Positions 52,398 to 61,581 are shown, counted from the first letter of the stretch. The stretch: DNA of 64,000 nt from an uncultured Tenacibaculum sp. (GCA_937922085.1 CAKZVD010000024.1:1-64000), one strand, 5' to 3'. Notes: generated from the letters alone by a model not told the origin. Numbers and translations are program-made.

Positions 52398-53933
52398 ATG
52401 GTAAAATATTTTACTAAAAGAACGCTTTTGTTTGCATTAACATTTAGCGTTCATTTTTTTTATGCGCAAGAAAAAAATTCAAATAAAAAAGTTCAAAAAG
52501 GATTTGCTCAATTAGATTTTCTATCTATTAAAATGCCTTTTGAGGAACCCAATATGGATTTTACAGGAATTCACTATAACTTAAAATTAAATGACTGGGC
52601 ATATACTGGTTTAGGTTTTTACGGTGCTGTAGGTGGTATTCGAGGCGGCTTTTTTACTTTAGGTATTAATGCTGGTATTAAATATAACTTAACTGAAAAG
52701 TTATTTATTGATAGTGGTATCCATTTTGGTGGTGGCGGTGGTGCTTCTGCTCCTGATGGTGGTGGTGCTTTTATATTACCTCACTTTAATGTAGGATATG
52801 ATTTTAATCATTTTGCAATTACTTCAGGTTGGAGTTATGTAAACTTCTTTGATGGAGGTACTATTAAAAATCATCAATTTTATGCTGCTGTTCAAATCCC
52901 TTTATCTTTTAATTATTCAGATTTTAGTAGTAGAGAAAAACAGTTTTCTATAGATGATTTAAAACTTACTGATTGGAAAGAACCTTCTAATAGACTCTCT
53001 TTAATGGTACATTTAAATAATTTATCCGTTAAAGGTGATTCTCAATTCTCTACAGGTGCCCCTATTAAAGGAAGAACAATGCGTTTAGCTGGTTTTGAAT
53101 TAAATTCTTTTATAAATAAAGATTGGTTCTTTTTTGTAAAAGCGGATGGTGCTTACAGCGGAATTCCCGCTGGTTACATGGACATATTTTTAGGTGGAGG
53201 ATATCATTTATCTATGAATAAAAATAGAACAAACATTCAAGCAAAATTCGGAATTGGTGCCGGTGGTGGTGGTGGTGTTGATACTAAAGGTGGTTTTTTA
53301 ATTTACCCTGATATCTCTTTAGAACAAAAAATATTTGATAACATTTATCTTTCTATTAATAAAGGATATTTAATGAGTCCAGATTCTCATTTTCTATCTT
53401 CTACCTTAGGTTTTGGTTTAAAGTATTATGTAGAAAATGGTGGAACGGTTTCTACTAAGAATGAATTTTCGAAAGCTACCTTTAAAGGTGTTCAAACCAT
53501 TGTTAAACAAGATTGGTATTTTGATGCTCAAAGAAATGGTAATTTCGAACAAGATATGCATCAAATTTCATTACAAATAAACTTTTTCCTTAATAAATAC
53601 ATATACGGTACTGGTCAAACTTCATTTGCCAATTTTGGTGATGCTGGTGCATATGCAGAAGGAATTGTTGGGCTTGGTGTACAATCAAATCCTTTCTTTA
53701 ATAATAAAATAACTGCTTTTGCACAAGTATTAGGTGGTGCTGCTGGTGGTGGTGGTATTAGTACTGGTGAAGGACTTATAGTTAAACCCAGTATCGGGAT
53801 TAATTATACCGTTTCTAAAAACTTAAGTTTAAGAGGTGGGTTAGGTTATGTAAAAGCACGTGGCGGACAGTTAAGTACTACATTTGCTAACTTTGGTATT
53901 AGTTATGATATTTCATATTTAATTGCTAAATAA
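52398..53933 (+). CDS. Outer-membrane beta-barrel protein with threefold glycine-rich repeat
   Basis: A 511-aa exported protein (signal peptide 1-23, ending FFYAQ) with beta-barrel character. Three similar units each open with a glycine cluster and a G-G-x-P pattern: HFGGGGGASAPDGGGAF, GIGAGGGGGVDTKGGFL and GGAAGGGGISTGEGL, each followed by strands of the type P-x-I-x-L/GYDF. The unit repeats about every 170-190 residues. No known family recognised. Co-transcribed with the SPOR gene 8 bases upstream, which suggests an envelope complex spanning peptidoglycan and outer membrane. Function unknown. Confidence 0.75.
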   Translation: MVKYFTKRTLLFALTFSVHFFYAQEKNSNKKVQKGFAQLDFLSIKMPFEEPNMDFTGIHYNLKLNDWAYTGLGFYGAVGGIRGGFFTLGINAGIKYNLTEKLFIDSGIHFGGGGGASAPDGGGAFILPHFNVGYDFNHFAITSGWSYVNFFDGGTIKNHQFYAAVQIPLSFNYSDFSSREKQFSIDDLKLTDWKEPSNRLSLMVHLNNLSVKGDSQFSTGAPIKGRTMRLAGFELNSFINKDWFFFVKADGAYSGIPAGYMDIFLGGGYHLSMNKNRTNIQAKFGIGAGGGGGVDTKGGFLIYPDISLEQKIFDNIYLSINKGYLMSPDSHFLSSTLGFGLKYYVENGGTVSTKNEFSKATFKGVQTIVKQDWYFDAQRNGNFEQDMHQISLQINFFLNKYIYGTGQTSFANFGDAGAYAEGIVGLGVQSNPFFNNKITAFAQVLGGAAGGGGISTGEGLIVKPSIGINYTVSKNLSLRGGLGYVKARGGQLSTTFANFGISYDISYLIAK

Positions 53934-53942
53934 GAGTTAAGT

Positions 53943-53992
53943 TTATTGTGATTCTTCTCTTTGTTTAAAAATAAAGAGAAGAATCATAATAA
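53943..53992. terminator. Long hairpin between convergent genes
   Basis: A 20-bp stem with a single G-T wobble (arms 53943-53962 and 53973-53992) around a 10-base AT loop. It follows the outer-membrane gene by 10 bases. There is no strong T-tract, but position and strength suggest termination or mRNA 3' protection. Confidence 0.65.
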
Positions 53993-54060
53993 CAACTAAA
54001 GTTACTTTTGAATTAATTTGTATTAAGATTATTATAAAATAAAATCCTGTTTTAGATTTT

Positions 54061-54813
54061 TTAAATTTTTAAATGAGAAGTACTGTTTCTTCCTTTTTCT
54101 CTTGGATATAATTCACATAAAGGTTCTGTTTGAACTACTTCTTTTGTTTCAATATTTAATGCTGATAACTTTCCTTTAAATGCTGCTCCTGTATCTACAT
54201 TCCAAACATTACAACCTTGCATTGGAACACTTACATTATAATGAGTTGTTGGTGTATGTCCTATATAAATTTCTTTAAATAACAACAACCTCTTAGGGTA
54301 TAATACTGAATCTTTATCAGTAAATTTATTAGTTGCTAATGCTACTTCCCATAAAGTTCTATCCCAATTATAATTTGATTCATGTACTTCTTTTGCAGGA
54401 CCATGCATTGAGGTAAATCCTGCATGAATAAACAACCTGTTTTCAGTATCTACATAAAATAATCTCATTTGTTCTAAAAACTGTAAGTGTCTTTTCTTTT
54501 CTTTATGTGTATATCTCTTATAGCTTTCAATAGTCATTTTTCCTCCATGAAACAACCAAATATCGTTTGTTTCTCCAGATTTTAACCAGTTTTCACAATA
54601 TACATCATGATTTCCTTTTATAAAAATACAATCACACCTAGTTTCTAAATCAATCAAATAATCTAAAACCTGAGCAGATTCACTCCAACCATCTACATAA
54701 TCTCCTAAAAAAATAAGTTGATCGTTGTAAGATAATTTTAATCTTTCTATCAGTTGTTCTAATGCTTTTAATCCGCCATGAATGTCTCCTATTGTAAATG
54801 TTCTTTGTTTCAT
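54061..54813 (-). CDS. PPP-family metallophosphatase
   Basis: A 250-aa serine/threonine-type phosphoesterase with the three signature motifs GDIHG (9-13), GDYVDG (37-42) and GNHD (67-70), plus IHAGF and IGHTPT for the remaining metal-binding histidines. Such enzymes dephosphorylate proteins, or in some relatives diadenosine or RNA ends. It is 96 bases downstream of the amidohydrolase gene on the same strand and is the nearest phosphatase to the ADP-ribose island; a link is possible but not shown. Confidence 0.88.
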   Translation of the reverse strand: MKQRTFTIGDIHGGLKALEQLIERLKLSYNDQLIFLGDYVDGWSESAQVLDYLIDLETRCDCIFIKGNHDVYCENWLKSGETNDIWLFHGGKMTIESYKRYTHKEKKRHLQFLEQMRLFYVDTENRLFIHAGFTSMHGPAKEVHESNYNWDRTLWEVALATNKFTDKDSVLYPKRLLLFKEIYIGHTPTTHYNVSVPMQGCNVWNVDTGAAFKGKLSALNIETKEVVQTEPLCELYPREKGRNSTSHLKI

Positions 54814-54909
54814 AACTAACTTATTTTTTCTTTTAAATTTTCAAATTAAACGTTTGTAATATTCTCAAAAATTATCAAAATGAAACAACTTGATGATTTT
54901 TGAGTTGTA

Positions 54910-56673
54910 TCATTTATTTTTAGAAGAAATTTTACTTTTCTTAGGTACAAAATAAACTTTTTTGATTTTATTATTATCAATATGATAAATTGCTACAGCC
55001 TCAATTATTCTATTACCAAACTGAACTCGTTCTTCATCTATAACAGTATTACCATAAACAATTCTATTTACTAATTCGCAATGTAAATTGGGCGTATTAT
55101 CAAACATTTTTGAATACCTTTTTCGCATTATTTCTTTCCCTTTATATTTTAATTCATTAGGGAAATTATAAACCTCAACATTTTCATCATATACATCTAA
55201 AAAAGCATCAATATCTCTAAAATTATAAGCATTTAACTGTCGTTGTGCTAAATCTTCAGGAGAATCTTTTAGTATCTCATTTGGATCAAATACAGTTCCT
55301 TTATTAATAACCGTATTAATTTTAGTAAGGTTCTCTATATTCTCAATAGGATTGGCATTCAATAAAACAAGATTTGCTTTTTTACCAACACTAACGGTTC
55401 CAAATTCATTTTCTTTATCTAAAATTTTTGCTCCATTTATTGTTGATGCTTGCATAATTTTCCAAGTATCCATACCACTCTTTTTCATTTCAAGTACCTC
55501 TTCTAAATACGATGAAGCATGAAGCGTACCTATATTACCTGCATCTGTACCTGTCGCAATTAAAACTCCTGCATCTGATAATTTTTTAAGGTTTAATGAT
55601 TCTATAGACTTTGTTTTTTTAAATCTAGTAATAAATTTTTCAGTATTAACATATTTTTTCTTTTTATTAATTTGTATTGTATCAGGTAAATGCTTCAAAT
55701 CTAACAAGCTTCCTAGTTGATATGGATTCGCTTTTTGCAATTTATGGGCATTTGAATGATGTTTATGACCATATGTATTAATATACCCATCAGAAACAAC
55801 TAATGTTGGTGAAAGAATCGTTTTCTTTTTCTTCATTAATTGTATAAAATCATCTTTTAAAACTTCATCTGAAACACTATGTACTAAATAATCAGCACCA
55901 TTTTCTACAGATAATTGTGCAGTAATTCTACTAGTAGCATGTATCGCTATTTTCAAGTTATTTTTATGTGCTTCATCAATAATAGCTTTTATTACAGGTA
56001 GATTTTTTCGAGCACTCTGTGCTATTGTTTCTCCTTTTGATATTCTTGTTATATACCATATTTTAATAAAATCTGGATTATAAGGTAACTGCTCTCTAAC
56101 TGCATTAACACCAGCTTCAATGGTCTCTGTTAAAATAAAAGGTTGATCTTTACCCAAGTCTTTATACACACTAGGCAAATACGTTGTTAATAAAGGTCCT
56201 GTCATTAAAATTTTGGGCGCGAATTTTTTATCTACAAACTCTTTACGTTGTTCTAGAAAATTATACGTAGCACCTACATCAATCAATGTCGTAATTCCAT
56301 TTTTTAGATACCTTTTCAGTTTATTTTCCATGTCACTTTTTGTTAAAGCTATTTCTTTATCATATGGCATAAACTTTCGTAAATCAATAGCATCTGGACG
56401 TGCATATACTCCTCCATTTTGAAAGAAATGTATATGAGAATCAATTAACCCAGGGGTAAGATATTTTCCTGTTCCATCAATTGTAATCGCATTTTCAGGA
56501 AGTTTTATTTTTTTATTTTTTTGAATATTTGAAATCCTATCTCCTGTAATAACAACGGTTTGATTAGGAGTTAATTTTTCATTTTCAACATCAACTACAG
56601 TTACATTAGTAATATATGTTTGTGAAAAAAGAGAGAAAGAAGAAATTAGAAATAGTAAAAAATATTTATTCAT
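54910..56673 (-). CDS. Secreted amidohydrolase fused to a SnoaL/NTF2-like domain
   Basis: A 587-aa exported protein (signal peptide 1-18). The amidohydrolase part (about 20-455) shows the metal site LTPGLIDSHIHFF (His80 and His82), the carboxylate region DFIKIWY with Lys, IAIHATS and HSVSDE for the next histidines, and TGTDAGN for the catalytic Asp. The last 115 residues (about 465-580) form a SnoaL/NTF2-like cone fold (LNAYNFRDIDAFLDVYDENVEVYNF). The fusion is unusual; the C-terminal domain may bind a hydrophobic substrate or drive dimerisation. Substrate unknown; prolidase- or imidazolonepropionase-like relatives exist. Confidence 0.85.
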   Translation of the reverse strand: MNKYFLLFLISSFSLFSQTYITNVTVVDVENEKLTPNQTVVITGDRISNIQKNKKIKLPENAITIDGTGKYLTPGLIDSHIHFFQNGGVYARPDAIDLRKFMPYDKEIALTKSDMENKLKRYLKNGITTLIDVGATYNFLEQRKEFVDKKFAPKILMTGPLLTTYLPSVYKDLGKDQPFILTETIEAGVNAVREQLPYNPDFIKIWYITRISKGETIAQSARKNLPVIKAIIDEAHKNNLKIAIHATSRITAQLSVENGADYLVHSVSDEVLKDDFIQLMKKKKTILSPTLVVSDGYINTYGHKHHSNAHKLQKANPYQLGSLLDLKHLPDTIQINKKKKYVNTEKFITRFKKTKSIESLNLKKLSDAGVLIATGTDAGNIGTLHASSYLEEVLEMKKSGMDTWKIMQASTINGAKILDKENEFGTVSVGKKANLVLLNANPIENIENLTKINTVINKGTVFDPNEILKDSPEDLAQRQLNAYNFRDIDAFLDVYDENVEVYNFPNELKYKGKEIMRKRYSKMFDNTPNLHCELVNRIVYGNTVIDEERVQFGNRIIEAVAIYHIDNNKIKKVYFVPKKSKISSKNK

Positions 56674-56771
56674 ATTTTATGTTTATTTTTTTGCAAATCT
56701 ATTATATATAAATAAGATATTGAAAAGAACTTTTAATACGATTTACTTTTAAATTAGTATACAAAATAATT

Positions 56772-57593
56772 TCATATTAAACTTATTTCTTCTTCTAACA
56801 TGTTTAAAAAATCTAAAATAGTACCTCTGTAAGAATAAAACCTTTTTTTATCTTTAAAATTATCAGTAAAACTATTGTCTTCTAGATTTACATCAACTAC
56901 ATAACCTCCATACTGTAATGTCTGTTTTACCAATCTATTGGGTAAATTAGTTGCTCCAGAGCTTCCTAAAATGATTAATAATCCTGAATTTTTAGCTATT
57001 TTTAATGTAGTATATAATTTAAATATTCGCTCGTTATAAAATTCATCAAACCACAAAATATTAGGTCTTGTATCTTCTCCACATTTAGGACATACTAAGA
57101 GTTTCTTTTCATCATGCGTTAAATCTTCATCTATTGCTTTTAACGGAATACTTTTAGGTATTTCATAAATATCTTTTGAACATTCTACCGAACAACGCAT
57201 TTCTCTTAAATTACCATGGATTTCGTATACCGTATCTAAACCTGATCTTTGATGTAGATTATCTATATTTTGAGTAATTAAATGAAACCTTTCTGATATC
57301 CTTTTTTCTAATTCAACCAATTTATAGTGTGCTTCATTTGGATTTGCATCTGCAAACATCTTTTTTCTAAAGAACGTGTATTGCCAAACTTCATCAGCAT
57401 TTTTAGAAAAATGTTCGAATGTACCAAATGATTCTGGTTTATAATGTTTTGTTCCTTTTATCCAAATACCATCTGTCCCTCTATATGTAGGTATTCCACT
57501 CGCTGATGAAATTCCTGCTCCTGTTAAAAAAGTTATATTATTCCTTTTTTGTATGCTTATTGCTTTTTGTATTGCTTCTTTTAATTCTTTCAT
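56772..57593 (-). CDS. Sirtuin, NAD-dependent protein deacylase
   Basis: A 273-aa Sir2 enzyme that removes acyl groups from lysines using NAD, releasing nicotinamide and O-acyl-ADP-ribose. The NAD site shows GAGISSASGIPTYRG (25-39) and TQNIDNLHQRSG (107-118); the catalytic base is His126 in YEIHGN. Zinc cysteines are Cys134, Cys138, Cys168 and Cys171. The family's Tyr/Arg desuccinylase pair is not evident. It is the leftmost core gene of the ADP-ribose island; its O-acyl-ADP-ribose product is a classic macro-domain substrate, matching the three macro genes upstream. Confidence 0.93.
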   Translation of the reverse strand: MKELKEAIQKAISIQKRNNITFLTGAGISSASGIPTYRGTDGIWIKGTKHYKPESFGTFEHFSKNADEVWQYTFFRKKMFADANPNEAHYKLVELEKRISERFHLITQNIDNLHQRSGLDTVYEIHGNLREMRCSVECSKDIYEIPKSIPLKAIDEDLTHDEKKLLVCPKCGEDTRPNILWFDEFYNERIFKLYTTLKIAKNSGLLIILGSSGATNLPNRLVKQTLQYGGYVVDVNLEDNSFTDNFKDKKRFYSYRGTILDFLNMLEEEISLI

Positions 57594-57629
57594 TTCATTT
57601 TTACTAATTTCAAGCTAACTGTTTTTCAT

Positions 57630-58403
57630 TTAAAAACCACCTTTATCATTCTTTAATGGACTTTCAAATATTTTCCAATCTGTCATTTTTTGTGATTTAC
57701 CATCGGTATTCATTGGTAAAAATCTAACCTTATACTTTGAATTCCGATTAAAAGTGAAAGCTCCTGAGCACATTCCGTGTCCAACATAAAGTTCTTCTTT
57801 TCTACCTTTTAAATAATAAACTGTTTTCACTTTTCTATCTATATCTACAACTTCTGTTCGATACCATATTTCCGATTTTGATTTATCTTTAATACTAAAA
57901 ATTGCACCTGCAGATGGTCCACAACCAAAATGTACAATATTGGTCTTTTTAAACTGAATATTTAAGTTAAAATCTATAATAGGCTTTAACTTTTTATTTG
58001 TCGTTCTCCAATATACTTTTTCAAATTTCTTTTTTTCTTTATTATATTGCTTCATCTCTCTACTCTCTTCTTCAGTTTCATCAGAGTATTTTAGATAATA
58101 TATTGTATTCTTCTTTAACTCTCTCGTTAAACTAAAAATAGCTTGACTTAATTGCATGTTTCCTTTTAAAATTTCTTCCAATTTTAATTTAACCTCATCT
58201 CCTTTTTCGCTTTGCAAGTAAATTATTCTATTTTTAAAACTATTAATTGTTTTTTGACTAAAATAATAACCTTGTATTATAAACATGGAATTTAAACTAA
58301 TCTCTTTTTGTTGAGGAAAGAATTGCATGCCGCTTGAAGAACAATCAGCAAAAATTGTTTTAGTACCTATAATTAAGAGTAAAATAAACATGATTTTTTT
58401 CAT
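57630..58403 (-). CDS. Hypothetical secreted protein
   Basis: A 257-aa protein from ATG 58403 (MKKIMFILLLIIGTKTIFADCSSS), which gives a proper signal peptide; the longer frame adds 11 residues ahead of it. The mature part is Lys-rich and beta-rich, with Cys in HFGCGPSAG and GHGMCSGAF that could form disulfides. No family recognised. It interrupts the otherwise enzymatic ADP-ribose island and is the only exported product in it. Confidence 0.65.
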   Translation of the reverse strand: MKKIMFILLLIIGTKTIFADCSSSGMQFFPQQKEISLNSMFIIQGYYFSQKTINSFKNRIIYLQSEKGDEVKLKLEEILKGNMQLSQAIFSLTRELKKNTIYYLKYSDETEEESREMKQYNKEKKKFEKVYWRTTNKKLKPIIDFNLNIQFKKTNIVHFGCGPSAGAIFSIKDKSKSEIWYRTEVVDIDRKVKTVYYLKGRKEELYVGHGMCSGAFTFNRNSKYKVRFLPMNTDGKSQKMTDWKIFESPLKNDKGGF

Positions 58404-58454
58404 AATATTAATTTTTACCTTTTCTTCAAATATCATTCCATTAACTTTATTTTC

Positions 58455-59063
58455 TTAATAATCCCAAATTAATCCTTTTTCATTTAATCTATATTGAAAT
58501 TTTTGAGTGTCTCCAAACTCTTTATAATCTTTATAATTCCCAAAAATAACTTCATCAAATGCTAAAAACATTTGATTAGAAGCTATATGAAAAGGCATAC
58601 GTCCGCAACCTGTACAAAGACCTGGTATAGCAACTGTATGTATTTCTTCATGTTTTTTAGCAGCAATTAAAATAGCTTTCATTGCTAAATAAGCATTTAC
58701 AGAAGTTGCTATATTAAAACTCATAGGAACGCGCATTGTTGGTACTGAAATTAAGTATGGAATCTCTTTATTTTTTGTAGGTATAATCATTGATTTACCC
58801 ACAAGTAACTCTCGTTCTTCTAATTCAGAAATTCTACGCTGTAATTCATCTTGCATATGCCATCCAAAAGTTTCAGATAAATGTATATCCAATCCTCCAT
58901 CCATAAACCCAAATGAATTTGCCGGACTTACAATAGCATCACATTTAACTTTTACAATATCTTCATGAATAACCTCTACATTATCAAAATTTCCAAAATC
59001 TTTTTTCCAAGCTTCTCCTAGCCCTTCTTCTTTATATACTAGTTTTATTTTTAATTCTTTCAT
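58455..59063 (-). CDS. Macro domain protein (phage/Appr-1''-p type)
   Basis: A 202-aa macro domain. Ligand-binding motifs are VKCDAIVSPANSFGFMDGGLDIHLSE (about 38-63) and VAIPGLCTGCGRMP (phosphate loop, about 144-157). This branch, with SPANSFG in place of NAANSSL and a TGCGRMP loop, is the type suggested to act on ADP-ribose 1''-phosphate. Such compounds arise from the cyclic product of KptA, encoded three genes upstream, so a clean-up role fits. Gap to the oxygenase gene is 67 bases and contains a small hairpin. Confidence 0.88.
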   Translation of the reverse strand: MKELKIKLVYKEEGLGEAWKKDFGNFDNVEVIHEDIVKVKCDAIVSPANSFGFMDGGLDIHLSETFGWHMQDELQRRISELEERELLVGKSMIIPTKNKEIPYLISVPTMRVPMSFNIATSVNAYLAMKAILIAAKKHEEIHTVAIPGLCTGCGRMPFHIASNQMFLAFDEVIFGNYKDYKEFGDTQKFQYRLNEKGLIWDY

Positions 59064-59091
59064 AATACAATTTTTATGTAACTAATCATGA

Positions 59092-59111
59092 CAATGGGTT
59101 AAAACCCATTG
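59092..59111. repeat. Small perfect hairpin inside the island
   Basis: CAATGGGTT, AA, AACCCATTG: a 9-bp perfect stem between the oxygenase stop and the macro start. There is no T-tract, so it is more likely an RNA processing or stabilising structure, or a dispersed repeat, than a terminator. Its core resembles the stem at 45400-45429. Confidence 0.5.
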
Positions 59112-59130
59112 ATTCCTCAATACTTTACGA

Positions 59131-59679
59131 TTAAATTCTCTTATACATTATATCCGTTCGTAACACATACTTCTCTCCAGAAATAACTTCTTTTCCTTCA
59201 TGACGCAAACGATGTCTGAAAACTAAGGCTGTTCCCTTTTTAGGTGTAACCGTAAACAACTTTCTAAATTCCGTTTCACCACCTTCAAAATCATCATTCA
59301 AATAAATTAAAAAGGAAAACAGACTTTCTTCATTTAAATCTCTTTTATAACTACCATCTATATGCATTTTAAATCGTTGTCCTTTTGAATATTTATATAC
59401 TCTAAACATTTCGTTTAAACCTAATGATTCATAAAAACCTATTTTCTTAGGAATATGTTCGTCCATTCGTTTCCAAAAATCGATTGCTAATGGTTCATCA
59501 AAGAACATATAACGATCATTATTTCGAACTCCTTTAAGCATAGTTTGTTCACCATCAATATTTACTTTTGCTTCTTCAAATTGTTGTTTTTTATACTCTG
59601 ATAAATAAGAATTACATTCTTCCTCTGAAAGAAAGTTTTCTAATAAAAATACCTCGTCGTGTAATTGTAGCTTTTTCAT
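59131..59679 (-). CDS. 2-oxoglutarate/Fe(II) dioxygenase, prolyl-4-hydroxylase-like
   Basis: A 182-aa non-haem iron dioxygenase. The iron triad is His106-x-Asp108 (KMHIDGS) and His160 (FRHRLRHEG), with Arg174 (YVLRTDIMY) placed to hold 2-oxoglutarate; all are intact. GGETEF (about 133-138) is a P4H hallmark. Target could be a protein side chain or nucleic acid. Its place within the ADP-ribose/RNA-repair island, 21 bases from the small gene upstream, argues for a role in the same process, but direct evidence is lacking. Confidence 0.88.
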   Translation of the reverse strand: MKKLQLHDEVFLLENFLSEEECNSYLSEYKKQQFEEAKVNIDGEQTMLKGVRNNDRYMFFDEPLAIDFWKRMDEHIPKKIGFYESLGLNEMFRVYKYSKGQRFKMHIDGSYKRDLNEESLFSFLIYLNDDFEGGETEFRKLFTVTPKKGTALVFRHRLRHEGKEVISGEKYVLRTDIMYKRI

Positions 59680-59700
59680 TCTCCTTCTTAAATTAATTAT

Positions 59701-59964
59701 TTAAACATTCATATATGGCTTACAAATTATCCAAGCTTTATCTGTATTTTCTGAAGCCTCTTTTAGTCTTTTTGATGCTTCTAATAATTCATATGAAAGT
59801 TTTTCTCTATTTCTATCTTTATCAGCTAAAGAATCTTTATCCAATTTTTTTGATAATAAATTAAGAAACTCTGATAATGAATCATATCGTAAATCACCTA
59901 ATTCTATTGATAATTTTTCAAATCCTTCTTTATAATTATCTAGATATTTTTTATGTTTTTCCAT
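59701..59964 (-). CDS. Small hypothetical helical protein, 87 aa
   Basis: A charged, mostly helical protein (MEKHKKYLDNYKEGFEKLSIELGDLRYDSLSEFLNLL, then KLSYELLEASKRLKEASENTDKAW) without signal peptide or known motif. It is the only gene in this part of the island without a recognised enzyme fold; a binding partner or toxin/immunity role would be speculation. Closely spaced with the oxygenase gene (21 bases). Confidence 0.6.
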   Translation of the reverse strand: MEKHKKYLDNYKEGFEKLSIELGDLRYDSLSEFLNLLSKKLDKDSLADKDRNREKLSYELLEASKRLKEASENTDKAWIICKPYMNV

Positions 59965-60036
59965 TTTATACTTTTTATTACAAGCTTACACCTCTATTTA
60001 TTCTTATTTAAAAAACAATCTATTTATAAATATTTT

Positions 60037-60984
60037 TTATGATTCTAATGACAAATAAAACCTTGAAACTAAATCAGTAATTTCTTCTTTTTTAGCAATA
60101 CCGTTTATCCATTTTTCAGGTATATTATTCCAACCATAATACATACCAGCCAAACCTCCATTAATTGCAGCAGTTGTATCTGTATCTCCTCCTAAATTAA
60201 CGGAACTTAATACTGATTCAGAGTAACTACTCGAATTCATAAAGCACCATATTGAACTTTCAATAGAGTCTAATACATATCCTTTTGAATTAATCTCTTC
60301 AATTGGATACTTATAAACTTTATTATTAAGTATTTTTTCAAATAATTTTACCTCTTCTTTATTAAAACCCTTTAATACTATAAAATCATTTACTTTTTTT
60401 TGCATCTTAGAATATGCTGATACTTTATTTTCTCCTGACAGCAATAAAATTCCAAATTCAACAAAAATGAAACATGAAATAATAGATCTAAAATGTGCAT
60501 GAGTAATACTTGAAACTTCTTTAATTACATTAAATCGAATATTTATATTTTCCTCTTTGTATAGAAAAAACACCAGAGGTAAAATTCTCATTAAAGAACC
60601 ATTACCATTGTTCTCAGGAAAAAACTCACCACTAAACTTAGCTTTTTCTCCTTTTATTATTCTATAAAGACTTCTTCTTGTCGTTCCTCCAATATCAAAT
60701 ACCTTATCATGAGCTCCCCAATATCCGTTTTGATACCATTTAACAAAAGTCTGTCCTATGTCTTCTATATCATATTTTCTTGTAAGGCTTTCTGCTGTAC
60801 AAAACATCATTGAACTATCATCTGAAAAAGTTCCTGCTGGTTGATTCCAACACAGATATTCTAAATAATCTTTTACAGGGTTTGTTGTCAAATAATCTCT
60901 CGACTTAAACTCTACTGGTACTCCTAATGCATCTCCAATAGCCTGTCCAAAGAATGCTTCTTTAATTTTTTTTGCTAGATTCAT
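60037..60984 (-). CDS. ADP-ribosylglycohydrolase (ARH/DraG family)
   Basis: A 315-aa helical hydrolase that removes ADP-ribose from proteins or cleaves related O-glycosidic bonds, using two Mg2+ ions. The metal motifs are intact: GTFSDDSSMMF (Asp55, Asp56) at the front and NLGGDTDTTAAINGGLAG (Asp267, Asp269) near the end. AIGDALGVPVEFKSR opens the fold as in DraG/ARH3. Substrate could be ADP-ribosylated protein or nucleic acid, or O-acetyl-ADP-ribose, which would tie it to the sirtuin. Gap to kptA is 48 bases. Confidence 0.92.
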   Translation of the reverse strand: MNLAKKIKEAFFGQAIGDALGVPVEFKSRDYLTTNPVKDYLEYLCWNQPAGTFSDDSSMMFCTAESLTRKYDIEDIGQTFVKWYQNGYWGAHDKVFDIGGTTRRSLYRIIKGEKAKFSGEFFPENNGNGSLMRILPLVFFLYKEENINIRFNVIKEVSSITHAHFRSIISCFIFVEFGILLLSGENKVSAYSKMQKKVNDFIVLKGFNKEEVKLFEKILNNKVYKYPIEEINSKGYVLDSIESSIWCFMNSSSYSESVLSSVNLGGDTDTTAAINGGLAGMYYGWNNIPEKWINGIAKKEEITDLVSRFYLSLES

Positions 60985-61032
60985 TCCTTTTATTTTTAAT
61001 AATATAAATAATGTTTCAAAATCTCTTCTTTA

Positions 61033-61581
61033 TTACTTCTTTTCTATAAACTCAACAGGCACATGATCTGTTAACCAAACTCCATTTTTAGATTGGTAAA
61101 ACTCAAATCCTTTTGCAAACATTTCGCCTGATTTCACTATTAAAATAGTAGGTACTCCTCTTCTACTTCCTACTTTCATGGCTGTTTGTAAATCTTGACT
61201 TAAATGTACATGTTGTCTACTCATTTTTAGCAATCCTTTTGTTTGAATTGCTTGCATAAACTTTGGTACCGTTCCATGATATAAAAAACCTGGTGGTTGT
61301 ATTGCCTTCAATTCTAAATCGATGGTTTTTAATGAATGTCCTTGATTGGCTCTTATCATCGTTTCATCTTCATTAAAACTAAATCGTTTTTTATCATTTG
61401 TTGCTACTACTTCTTTCAAAATTTCTTTTGAAAGACGCATGTTTCTTCTTTTCGATTTTTCAATTAATTCGTCTACCATTGCCCAACCATTTTTATCGAG
61501 TTTTAAACCAATTGCTTCTGGTTGATGTCTTAGTAATAGACTTAAAAATTTACTTATTCTTTTTATATTTTTTTCGTTCAT
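61033..61581 (-). CDS. kptA: RNA 2'-phosphotransferase Tpt1/KptA
   Basis: A 182-aa enzyme that moves an internal RNA 2'-phosphate to NAD, giving ADP-ribose 1'',2''-cyclic phosphate, and can also ADP-ribosylate RNA or DNA 5'-phosphate ends. Conserved catalytic elements are visible: Arg in SLLLRHQPE, His in YHGT, HVHLS and Arg in GSRRGVPTILIV. The N-terminal winged helix holds IGLKLDKNGWAMVDELI. Yeast Tpt1 acts after tRNA splicing; in bacteria the natural substrate is uncertain. The three macro genes nearby could hydrolyse its cyclic product. Gap to the upstream hydrolase is two bases. Confidence 0.95.
   Translation of the reverse strand: MNEKNIKRISKFLSLLLRHQPEAIGLKLDKNGWAMVDELIEKSKRRNMRLSKEILKEVVATNDKKRFSFNEDETMIRANQGHSLKTIDLELKAIQPPGFLYHGTVPKFMQAIQTKGLLKMSRQHVHLSQDLQTAMKVGSRRGVPTILIVKSGEMFAKGFEFYQSKNGVWLTDHVPVEFIEKK

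Noticed and set aside
56772-57593. Sirtuin as a Thoeris- or DSR-type anti-phage effector
   Set aside because: It is a plain deacylase-length sirtuin with zinc cysteines, without TIR partner, long C-terminal extension or Argonaute; the macro/ARH context explains it better.
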